A DNA stretch of 6,825 nucleotides from Acinetobacter sp. UBA6641 (lineage in GTDB: Bacteria; Pseudomonadota; Gammaproteobacteria; Pseudomonadales; Moraxellaceae), in NCBI GenBank assembly GCA_002455755.1, contig DKLL01000115.1, forward strand, positions 38,806-45,630, given 5' to 3'. Both the position numbers and the translations under genes were made by a program. This document shows positions 1 to 5,385 of this stretch, piece by piece. The notes under the pieces are model-generated. The model was given only the letters and a program-made list of their open reading frames with translations, made no database searches and was not told where the DNA came from. Numbering within the stretch: position 1 is the stretch's first letter; every line of letters starts with the position of its first letter.

Positions 1-1
1 G

Positions 2-607
2 AAAGGTATGGATCATGATATGCCGATGAATAGCGCTACTGTTAAGGCGGCTTCAGACAAGAATGATAATACCGTATTTGGATGGGCAAATGCTTCAACA
101 CCTGAAGGTAATAAAGCATTGCAATATAGTGATTTGCAATCGTTAGATCCTCAAAAAGACACTCGTGCAGCTGAACGTGAAATAGAGATCCGTCTTGGTG
201 GAAACATGGAGCGTTATATTTGGACAATAAATGGTAAAAAATTTAATGAAGCCGACCCACTAGTGGTGAAGTATGGTGAACGTATTCGCTTAAAATTTGT
301 CAATGACAGTATGATGGCTCACCCAATGCACTTACATGGCATGTTTATGCAGCTTGAGAATGGTCAGGATCCAAGCAATATGCCAAACAAACATACGGTA
401 ATTGTTCCACCTGGGAAAACGATAACCACTCTACTCACAGCTGATGAGTTAGGTGAGTGGGCTATTCATTGTCACCTGCTTTACCATATGAGTGCAGGAA
501 TGATGAATAAACTCATTGTAGCTCAAGTGGAAGATGGTAATTCTACAAAGACTGTTCCTCAGTCCCAAGTAAATGAGAAGGGAGTAAATCCACATGCACA
601 TCACTAA
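2..607 (+). CDS. copA: Multicopper oxidase CopA/PcoA, C-terminal part (5' end outside window)
   Basis: This is the periplasmic copper-resistance multicopper oxidase, thought to oxidise Cu(I) to the less toxic Cu(II). Only the last cupredoxin domain is visible; the frame is open to the left edge, so the ATG at position 8 is an internal Met and not the start. Numbering from that Met, copper-ligand motifs are plain: HPMHLHG at residues 105-111 (type 2/3 ligands) and an HCH...H....M block at 154-165, which joins the trinuclear centre to the type 1 site (H154, C155, H156, H160, M165). The first visible residues (MDHDMPM) look like the tail of the Met/His-rich insert common in CopA. The C-terminus ends in HAHH. 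Full CopA proteins have about 600 residues, so roughly two thirds lies outside. The gene overlaps copB and surely shares its transcript. Family assignment is firm; copA versus pcoA is only a naming choice. Confidence 0.93.
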   Translation, partial: KGMDHDMPMNSATVKAASDKNDNTVFGWANASTPEGNKALQYSDLQSLDPQKDTRAAEREIEIRLGGNMERYIWTINGKKFNEADPLVVKYGERIRLKFVNDSMMAHPMHLHGMFMQLENGQDPSNMPNKHTVIVPPGKTITTLLTADELGEWAIHCHLLYHMSAGMMNKLIVAQVEDGNSTKTVPQSQVNEKGVNPHAHH

Positions 608-1514
608 TAATTTGTTTTCAAAAACAACTTTGATGATTGCGCTATTTGGATTATCAAATCTAACGTTCGCTAAAAATGAAACTCCTGTACAAGACAGTAA
701 TATTACAAAAAATATGAAAATTCTTTTACAGGAATCTGGAGGATTAAAGTATTCCCTTCAAGAGCGTTATCCAGAATATTATTCAATGGAAAATGCGGAT
801 ATGGGGGATAAGAGTGTCCAGATTGCGCTTGAGAACTCTAACTCACCTCATGACAATCATCTTAAAGAACATGGTGGACAAATTTATCAAACGACAAAAT
901 TTGAAAATGAATGGATGGTTGATGAAGACGGTAAGGGCAACCTAGGAACAAAGTTTGAAACTTTAATTGGAACAGATGAAAATCGTCTATTTATTGAAGC
1001 CAATTCGGAAAAGTCAGAAAGTAATGATCCAAAATATGCTGTATCAGCACTTTATAGCCGTAACGTAGCCCCATTTTGGGATGTACAAGCTGGGGTAAGA
1101 TATAGTGAAGATAAAAATAACAGCAGCAGCGATCGAGTGGATGGGGTTATTGGTATATTAGGTCTAGCTCCTTATTTCTTTGAAACACAAGCATATCTTT
1201 ATGGCGGTGAGAATAATTTTTGGGGAGCAAGTTTTGAATTAGAACGTGATTTGCTTTTAACTCAGAAACTTATTACTCAACCTTATATCGAAGCAGATGT
1301 AATATTTAGCGATGATTCTAACTATGCTGCAAAATCAGGTTTATCAGAACTAAAAACTGGTATCAAAACCCGATATGAGATTACTAAGCGAATTAAACCT
1401 TTCATTGATGTTGCTTACCAATATGAAAAAGGACAGAAAGCCACTTCTATGCAAGAGGCAACAGAGTCTGAAAAGGGATGGAAATATGGTGCAGGCATCG
1501 AATTAGTTTTTTAA
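594..1514 (+). CDS. copB: Copper resistance outer-membrane protein CopB
   Basis: CopB is the outer-membrane beta-barrel partner of CopA in periplasmic copper resistance. The 306-residue product is complete. The ATG at 594 lies inside the end of copA (14-base overlap) and has a good ribosome binding site, AAGGGAG at 578-584. A signal peptide is clear: charged N-terminus, hydrophobic stretch around residues 11-25, and likely cleavage after TFA at residue 26. From about residue 85 the CopB domain follows, with EHGGQIYQ, IGTDENRLF and alternating aromatic/polar strands. The protein ends in Phe (ELVF), the usual outer-membrane barrel C-terminal signal. The stretch between signal peptide and barrel (about 27-80) is acidic and lacks the dense MxHxM repeats many CopB proteins carry. 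The overlap implies translational coupling with copA, and the operon appears to end at the hairpin just downstream. Confidence 0.95.
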   Translation: MHITNNLFSKTTLMIALFGLSNLTFAKNETPVQDSNITKNMKILLQESGGLKYSLQERYPEYYSMENADMGDKSVQIALENSNSPHDNHLKEHGGQIYQTTKFENEWMVDEDGKGNLGTKFETLIGTDENRLFIEANSEKSESNDPKYAVSALYSRNVAPFWDVQAGVRYSEDKNNSSSDRVDGVIGILGLAPYFFETQAYLYGGENNFWGASFELERDLLLTQKLITQPYIEADVIFSDDSNYAAKSGLSELKTGIKTRYEITKRIKPFIDVAYQYEKGQKATSMQEATESEKGWKYGAGIELVF

Positions 1515-1529
1515 AATAGTATGATTTGG

Positions 1530-1575
1530 ATTCATGAATGGTAGCTTCGGCTACTATTCATGAATTATTACTATT
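1530..1575 (+). terminator. Hairpin terminator after copB
   Basis: Arms 1531-1545 and 1550-1564 pair over 15 bp with a single G-U wobble around a TTCG tetraloop closed by C-G, an especially stable loop. One further A-T pair (1530/1565) extends the stem. An AT-rich, T-biased stretch follows (TTATTACTATTTATTTT). The hairpin starts 16 bases after the copB stop and probably ends the copAB transcript. The U-tract is interrupted, so termination could be partial. Confidence 0.75.
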
Positions 1576-1624
1576 TATTTTCGAATCTGTAAAACTAAAA
1601 AAGCTTAATTTTTGGTCTATTTTT

Positions 1625-1738
1625 ATGCAGTGGTTAAAAACATGCTTATCGCTGTTTTTATCGTTTGCTATTCTTTTAGTAGGATCGGCTGCTACTACTT
1701 CGTCTGTACATCATCGGTGTTTAATGCCATCTGAATAG
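1625..1738 (+). pseudogene. 5' remnant of a small secreted or membrane protein gene
   Basis: An ATG at 1625 opens a 37-codon frame whose product begins MQWLKTCLSLFLSFAILLVG and continues with SAATTSSVHH. This is a textbook signal peptide or N-terminal membrane anchor followed by a possible metal-ligand pair (HH). The frame ends at 1736-1738, six bases before recognisable IS6 transposase sequence starts (about 1744), so the gene was probably longer and cut by the rearrangement; its last residues may be junction-encoded. I do not recognise the family. Its position after copB suggests an accessory periplasmic or membrane copper protein, but that is inference. No strong ribosome binding site is seen. 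A longer reading from 1538 would start inside the terminator hairpin and is unlikely. Confidence 0.5.
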
Positions 1739-1743
1739 ATGCA

Positions 1744-1940
1744 TGTGGCATAGCCGTCTTCATCGATTTGAATCCTAAAGTGGCCCTAATGATCCGCTTT
1801 AGCTTGCCATGATTACATTCGATCACGTTATTTTTATACTTAACCTGCCTGTGCTCAAGATCTGGTGGACATTTTCTTTCCCATTTTAACCGTGACAAAG
1901 CACCTCCATATGTGTGCTTTATCTGTATCTATCACTTGTG
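1744..1940 (-). mobile_element. Internal scrap of an IS6-family transposase gene
   Basis: Read on the minus strand, this matches the middle to 3' part of the transposase in the element at 4010-4829 (equivalent to about 4466-4666). It keeps the blocks [33 protein letters not shown] and HGKLKRIIRATLGFKSMKTA. By eye it is about 90% identical to that copy and less like the copy at 2626-3443. Two small deletions break the frame: two bases after the DKAH codons and one base at the TAT codon after MKTA. The second catalytic Asp and the catalytic Glu are recognisable, but the N-terminus, C-terminus and both terminal repeats are gone. It is a dead remnant, opposite in orientation to the two complete copies. 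Its plus-strand right side runs directly into truncated arsH. Confidence 0.88.
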
Positions 1941-2445
1941 GGGCCTTCCTTTGCCAGAAGATGCGGATACTGAGCATCCAAAAGTAAAAGAACTGCATGA
2001 GCTTCTTGCATGGTCTGAAGGTATGGTCTGGTGTTCACCTGAACGTCATGGTTCTATGAGTTCCATTTTTAAATCACAAATAGACTGGATTCCACTTGCA
2101 GGAGGAGCAATCCGTGCTACCCAAGGTAAAACCCTTGCCTTGATGCAAGTCAGTGGTGGATCACAGTCATTTAACAGCCTGAACCAGATGCGTATTTTGG
2201 GGCGGTGGATGCGGATGATCACCATTCCAAATCAGTCTTCAATTCCGAAAGCTTTCTTGGAATTCGAAGAAGATGGACGAATGAAGCCTTCAGCTTTCTA
2301 TGACCGGATTGTGGATGTCATGGAAGAGTTATTTAAGTTCACTCTACTGACTCGTGGTCAAAGCAAATACCTGACTGATCGTTATTCTGAACGCAAGGAA
2401 TCGGCTGAAGAGTTGTCCAAGCGTGTAAATCAGCGCAGTTTATAA
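1941..2445 (+). pseudogene. arsH: arsH, 5'-truncated (organoarsenical resistance flavoprotein)
   Basis: ArsH is an NADPH-dependent FMN flavoprotein that oxidises trivalent organoarsenicals to less toxic pentavalent forms. About 167 residues remain, from GLPLPEDA through [43 protein letters not shown] and [14 protein letters not shown] to the [18 protein letters not shown] tail; all are typical of ArsH. Family members have roughly 230-240 residues, so about the first 65 are missing, including the FMN phosphate-binding loop (GSLR..S-type motif). The first recognisable ArsH codon follows directly on IS6 transposase sequence. A GTG at 1912 would give an in-frame fusion with nine IS-derived residues but has no convincing ribosome binding site. 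Without the FMN loop the product should be inactive. Identity is firm; loss of function is inferred. Confidence 0.92.
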
Positions 2446-2538
2446 ATGCTGGATGGTATTAAATACTGCGCCTCATTGCCAGGTCAGTAACACTTTTATG
2501 CTGTACCGATGAAGTGCTGTTAAAGGTACAATGAATAT

Positions 2539-2573
2539 TGTAAAAACCCAGTCTTCATGATTGGGTTTTTACA
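2539..2573. terminator. Terminator after arsH, bidirectional shape
   Basis: A perfect 12-bp stem (2539-2550 with 2562-2573) encloses an 11-base loop. The second arm contains GGGTTTTT and the first contains AAAAACCC, so the structure has a U-tract in either direction. It lies about 95 bases after the arsH stop and would have ended the original ars transcript. The bases between the arsH stop and this hairpin hold no gene I can support. Confidence 0.8.
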
Positions 2574-2625
2574 TTAAAGAAGTCAGAGATAAATAAGGAA
2601 AAGGTGAAGGCTTTGAACCAGAAAC

Positions 2626-3443
2626 GGCACTGTTGCAAATAGGCTGACATGATAAGCTAAATATCTTATTTATTTCGAGATACAGCAGATGAATCCCTTC
2701 CACGGTCGGCACTTTCAAGGTGAAATCATTCTTTGGGCTGTTCGTTGGTATTGTAAATATGGCATCAGCTATCGTGAACTTCAGGAAATGCTCGCTGAAC
2801 GTGGAGTGAATGTTGATCACACCACAATTTATCGCTGGGTTCAGCGTTATGCTCCAGAAATGGAAAAACGTTTACGTTGGTATTGGCGTAATCCTACAGA
2901 TCGACATTTATGGCATATGGATGAAACTTACGTAAAAGTGAATGGCAAATGGGCATATCTATACCGTGCAGTTGACCAACGTGGCCATACTCTTGATTTC
3001 TATCTTTCTGCTAGACGAAATACCCATTCAGCTTATTGTTTTCTTGGTAAGATTTTGAATCATGTCAAAAAATGGCAGATTCCACGAGTCATAAACACTG
3101 ATAAGGCTCATACCTATGGCCGTGCTTTGTCGCGACTAAAACAGGAAGGAAAGTGTCCTGAAGACCTGGACCATCGACAGATTAAATACAAGAATAACGT
3201 GATTGAATGTGATCATGGCAAGCTCAAACGGATCATCAAGGCTACGTTGGGATTCAAGTCTATGAAAACGGCTTATGCCACAATTAAAGGAATTGAGGTT
3301 ATGCGTGCTCTACGCAAAGGACAAGCTTCATTATTTTATAACGGTAATATTCTAGGAGAAGTTTGGCTAGTAAATAGAGTTTTCGGTCTCTAAGCTTTTT
3401 TGAAGGGAAAATCATCGACTCAGATCCCTATTGCAACAGTGCC
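2626..3443 (+). mobile_element. IS6-family insertion sequence, copy A (818 bp, IS1006/IS1008-like)
   Basis: The element starts GGCACTGTTGCAAATAG and ends with the inverted form, the IS26-type terminal repeat. The right repeat has lost one A (GGCACTGTTGCAA-TAG when read inward), making this copy slightly shorter than copy B. It carries one transposase gene. A -35-like TTGCAA (2633-2638) lies in the left repeat with a TAAATA 19 bases on, a possible weak transposase promoter. The 8-base flanks (CCAGAAAC left, GTTGTTAG right) do not match, so there is no target duplication. The exact IS name cannot be fixed by eye; IS1006, IS1007 and IS1008 are the likely relatives. Confidence 0.93.
2689..3393 (+). 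CDS. IS6-family DDE transposase (copy A)
   Basis: The 234-residue product has the same length as the IS26 transposase. It catalyses replicative (cointegrate) transposition, and IS26-type enzymes also carry out conservative targeted movement between existing copies. An N-terminal helix-turn-helix region (about residues 20-55, ISYRELQEML and TTIYRWVQRY) binds the ends. The catalytic triad is intact: D78 in HMDET, D138 in NTDKA and E173 in VIECDH, with the D-34-E spacing of the family. The C-terminal GIEVMRALRKGQ block is conserved. The gene occupies most of its element, 63 bases in from the left end, and nothing in it suggests inactivation. Residues 1-71 are identical to copy B, but the rest differs at many positions. 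Confidence 0.96.
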   Translation: MNPFHGRHFQGEIILWAVRWYCKYGISYRELQEMLAERGVNVDHTTIYRWVQRYAPEMEKRLRWYWRNPTDRHLWHMDETYVKVNGKWAYLYRAVDQRGHTLDFYLSARRNTHSAYCFLGKILNHVKKWQIPRVINTDKAHTYGRALSRLKQEGKCPEDLDHRQIKYKNNVIECDHGKLKRIIKATLGFKSMKTAYATIKGIEVMRALRKGQASLFYNGNILGEVWLVNRVFGL

Positions 3444-3471
3444 GTTGTTAGTGGTTTGACCCACTAACAAC
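3444..3471. repeat. Perfect 11-6-11 palindrome touching the IS right end
   Basis: GTTGTTAGTGG (3444-3454) and its exact complement CCACTAACAAC (3461-3471) flank the spacer TTTGAC. The first base directly follows the last base of IS copy A. Read on the minus strand, it stands 55 bases after the stop of the cysteine-rich gene and could be the stem of its terminator, with the U-tract lost when the IS arrived. No T-run exists on the plus-strand side. It could instead be a protein-binding operator. Confidence 0.6.
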
Positions 3472-3526
3472 TAACACGTTGGCTATTCATTGAGTAAATC
3501 CTAAACTCAACTAATTCTTTTATTTA

Positions 3527-3859
3527 TCAGACAACCATTTTTCGACATTCGACGGCACATTCACGGCAAGCATCAGCACATTGCTGGCAGTGTTGATGCT
3601 CATGTTGGCTACATTCATCTGCACAGTATTCACAAGCCTTGGCACAAAGCTCACAAATTTCTTTCATAAAAGGAGATTCTTTTTGCTGCATACGAGCACA
3701 GAGCTGACAAATATCTGCACAATCTAGACAACGCTGAATACATTCTCGCATCATCTCCAGATTTTCTTCTTTTAGACAGGCATTTGCACAACTGGCACAG
3801 GTAAGGTAACAGCTCATACATGCCTTTGCGCAATCTGAAAATTGGATATCGTTCATCAT
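3527..3859 (-). CDS. Cysteine-rich four-helix-bundle copper-binding protein (DUF326, Csp-like)
   Basis: The 110-residue product has 21 cysteines in a repeating helical rhythm (CxxxC and CxxC). They group into about four helices: C10-C28 (6), C40-C54 (5), C69-C83 (5) and C91-C105 (5), with a His-rich turn (HEHQH) before the last group. This matches the DUF326 / four-helix-bundle copper storage family, where the Cys line the bundle core and hold many Cu(I) ions. There is no signal peptide, so it should act in the cytosol, like Csp3. Two adjacent ATGs occur (3859 and 3856); the first has AGG five bases upstream and is preferred. It is the only gene between the two IS copies and is transcribed against them. 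Role as a Cu(I) store is inferred from family and context; other thiophilic metals are possible. Confidence 0.9.
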   Translation of the reverse strand: MMNDIQFSDCAKACMSCYLTCASCANACLKEENLEMMRECIQRCLDCADICQLCARMQQKESPFMKEICELCAKACEYCADECSQHEHQHCQQCADACRECAVECRKMVV

Positions 3860-3937
3860 ACTTACCTAAAGTCACTTGATTTAGGAATAAGCTAATCAAA
3901 AAAAAAGATATACACTAGGACGATTAGGTAAGGGAAA
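3860..3937 (-). promoter_or_regulatory. Leader of the cysteine-rich gene: possible promoter and RBS-masking inverted repeat
   Basis: Read toward the gene, TTTCCC (3937-3932) and TATATC (3912-3907) are spaced 19 bases apart, the wide spacing seen in promoters activated by MerR-type regulators such as CueR, although the elements are poor matches and no clear CueR palindrome is seen. CTTACCTAA (3932-3924) is the exact complement of TTAGGTAAG (3869-3861), which contains the ribosome binding site. In DNA this could be a pair of operator half-sites. In RNA it could mask the start, but only if transcription begins upstream of 3932, which conflicts with the promoter proposed here. A run of nine T follows the -10-like box. 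Confidence 0.25.
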
Positions 3938-4009
3938 GTAAAATAGTCATAGATTTTGTTAAATGGTTTTAGATGCTGGCTTTGAGTGATTTAGCTGCTC
4001 ATGTATTCA

Positions 4010-4829
4010 GGCACTGTTGCAAATAGGCTGACATGATAAGCTAAATATCTTATTTATTTCGAGATACAGCAGATGAATCCCTTCCATGGTCGGCACTTTC
4101 AAGGTGAAATCATTCTTTGGGCTGTTCGTTGGTATTGTAAATATGGCATCAGCTATCGTGAACTTCAAGAAATGCTCGCTGAACGGGGTGTGAATGTTGA
4201 CCACACCACAATTTATCGTTGGGTTCAGCGTTATGCTCCAGAAATGGAAAAACGCTTACGCTGGTATTGGCGTAATCCTACAGATCTGAGCTCGTGGCAT
4301 ATTGATGAAACCTATGTAAAAGTGAATGGACGATGGTCTTATCTGTATCGTGCAGTCGATCAACGTGGCGATACCATTGATTTTTATCTTTCTTCTAGAC
4401 GTAATACCAAATCAGCATATTGTTTTCTTGGAAAAATTTTAAATAATGTGAAGAAGTGGCAAATTCCACAAGTGATCAACAAGGATAAAGCACCCACATA
4501 TGGACGTGCTTTATCACGGTTAAAACGGGAAGGTAAATGTCCACCAGACCTTGAGCACAGGCAGATTAAGTATAAAAATAACGTGATTGAATGTGATCAT
4601 GGCAAGCTAAAGCGGATCATCAGGGCCACATTAGGATTCAAATCTATGAAGACGGCTTATGCCACAATTAAAGGTATTGAAGTCATGCGTGCACTACGTA
4701 AAGGACAAGCATCGTCATTTTATTATGGTCAGCCTCAGGGTGAAGTGTGTCTAATCAACAGGGTTTTCGGTCTCTAAGCACTTTTAAAAAGGAACTTCAT
4801 CGACTCAAATCTCTATTTGCAACAGTGCC
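4010..4829 (+). mobile_element. IS6-family insertion sequence, copy B (820 bp, IS1006/IS1008-like)
   Basis: Both ends carry a perfect 17-bp terminal inverted repeat, GGCACTGTTGCAAATAG, and the length equals that of IS26 (820 bp). One intact transposase gene fills it. The 8-base flanks (TGTATTCA and CCCTTAGC) differ, so there is no target duplication. The right end lies exactly where the coding sequence of a transport protein resumes in mid-gene, which points to an IS-mediated deletion of that gene's 5' part. Its first 276 bases are about 97% identical to copy A, but the rest is much more divergent. Confidence 0.94.
4073..4777 (+). CDS. IS6-family DDE transposase (copy B)
   Basis: The product has 234 residues, the full family length. 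The catalytic triad is in place at D78 (HIDET), D138 (NKDKA, where copy A has the more usual NTDKA) and E173 (VIECDH), and the N-terminal helix-turn-helix is identical to copy A. Differences from copy A start sharply after residue 71 (LSSWHI instead of RHLWHM) and continue in patches to the C-terminus (SSFYYGQPQGEVCLI against SLFYNGNILGEVWLV). In the DKAP...CPPDLEHRQ region it is closer to the dead scrap at 1744-1940 than to copy A. It should be active unless the Thr-to-Lys change beside D138 matters. Confidence 0.96.
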   Translation: MNPFHGRHFQGEIILWAVRWYCKYGISYRELQEMLAERGVNVDHTTIYRWVQRYAPEMEKRLRWYWRNPTDLSSWHIDETYVKVNGRWSYLYRAVDQRGDTIDFYLSSRRNTKSAYCFLGKILNNVKKWQIPQVINKDKAPTYGRALSRLKREGKCPPDLEHRQIKYKNNVIECDHGKLKRIIRATLGFKSMKTAYATIKGIEVMRALRKGQASSFYYGQPQGEVCLINRVFGL

Positions 4830-5264
4830 CCCTTAGCAATGGCAGCTATAGTTCAGTTCATTGGGAATAGAAATGAACAAGCAGAAAAAGTGGCTGAAAG
4901 CCTAAACTTATTTCCTGTACCTGCCACAGCCCTAGTTTTGTTTATCGTCCTAGCATCAGTTATGCCTCAAATTGGGCTTGCAAAAAGTGCAGCTCTTCAA
5001 GCTTTACCAATTTATATTTCTTTTGCCATTATTGCTCCATTCGTGGGTTGGATAATTGCTCGTATTTTTCGATTAGAATCTGGCTCTGCTAGTGCTGTGT
5101 CCTTTTCAGCATCATATAGAAATTCATTTGTTATTCTTCCATTAGCTTTTGCAATTCCGGGAAGTATGCCCATAATTCCTGCTGTAATCTTGACTCAGAC
5201 TATCGTTGAACTATGCTTTTTACCAATCTATATTCGTCTGATACCTCGACTATTCAAAACCTAG
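4830..5264 (+). pseudogene. Arsenic-resistance permease of the bile-acid:sodium symporter superfamily, 5'-truncated
   Basis: The open frame begins at the base after IS copy B (codons for PLA, then the Met at 4839) and gives about 144 residues of a membrane protein. Four hydrophobic segments are visible, around ALVLFIVLASVMP, ALPIYISFAIIAPFVGWIIA, the SFVILPLAFAIPG stretch, and AVILTQTIVELCFLPIYI. The motif S(A)SYRNSFVILPLA followed by a TQTIVEL helix resembles the C-terminal part of arsenite-efflux-type permeases related to ACR3 and the bile-acid symporters. Such proteins have roughly 300-350 residues and ten segments, so more than half is missing. No promoter or ribosome binding site remains, and the Met is internal. 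Family assignment is by recognition only; the arsenic link is strengthened by arsH nearby, and another transported anion is possible. Confidence 0.75.
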
Positions 5265-5340
5265 AGATTTAAACATTTAAGTAGTTGTTATAGTTAGATA
5301 AAAGTATTCAGAAGCCCACGCTTACATCGAGTAATTTAAT

Positions 5341-5372
5341 AAAGGGGGGGGAGCTAGCTCCCCCCCTCTTTT
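5341..5372. terminator. G8/C7 palindromic bidirectional terminator
   Basis: Positions 5345-5366 form a perfect 22-base palindrome, G7-AGCTAGCT-C7, preceded by AAA and one more G and followed by TCTTTT. It folds into a very GC-rich stem of about 9 bp with a CTAG loop, with T-rich sequence on the outgoing side of either strand. It lies between the convergent permease remnant and feoB (its last base is about 15 bases beyond the feoB stop) and would end transcripts from both sides. Nothing else of note is seen in 5265-5340. Confidence 0.85.
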
Positions 5373-5385
5373 ATTCATTTGCTAA

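Larger units (their letters stand above)
2626..4829. mobile_element. Pseudo-compound transposon: two direct IS6-type copies around one copper-binding gene
   Basis: Copies A and B lie in the same orientation and enclose 566 bp (3444-4009) containing only the cysteine-rich DUF326-type gene. IS26-like elements in direct repeat are known to move the intervening segment with one IS copy as a circular translocatable unit. The outer flanks (CCAGAAAC and CCCTTAGC) do not form a matching 8-base duplication, so the unit did not arrive as a simple single insertion, or its flanks were later altered by deletion. The call rests on geometry; mobility is not demonstrated. Confidence 0.6.

Noticed and set aside
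1912..1941. GTG start giving an in-frame fusion of IS-derived residues to ArsH
   Set aside because: The first nine codons come from antisense IS sequence, no ribosome binding site is seen, and the ArsH FMN loop is missing, so I treat the gene as a pseudogene starting at the join.
2569..2820. Minus-strand open frame at the left end of IS copy A, with a twin in copy B
   Set aside because: It appears twice only because the IS is duplicated, and it is the antisense shadow of the transposase start.
3444..3471. XerC/XerD (pdif-like) recombination site
   Set aside because: The 11-6-11 spacing fits, but the arms do not resemble XerC/XerD half-sites (such as the TTATGTTAAAT type), and real sites are not perfect palindromes.
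3461..3490. Integron attC-like core (CTAAC ... GTTGGC)
   Set aside because: The core-site consensus fails at several positions and there is no paired outer repeat or integrase nearby.
3490..3510. Small hairpin TTGAGT/ACTCAA as the terminator of the cysteine-rich gene
   Set aside because: The stem is only six A/T-rich pairs with a 9-base loop and has no U-tract on the gene's strand.
4817..4852. Hybrid outward promoter from the IS right end (TTGCAA plus TATAGT) driving the permease remnant
   Set aside because: The spacer is 24 bases, too long, and no acceptable -10 lies 16-18 bases from TTGCAA.
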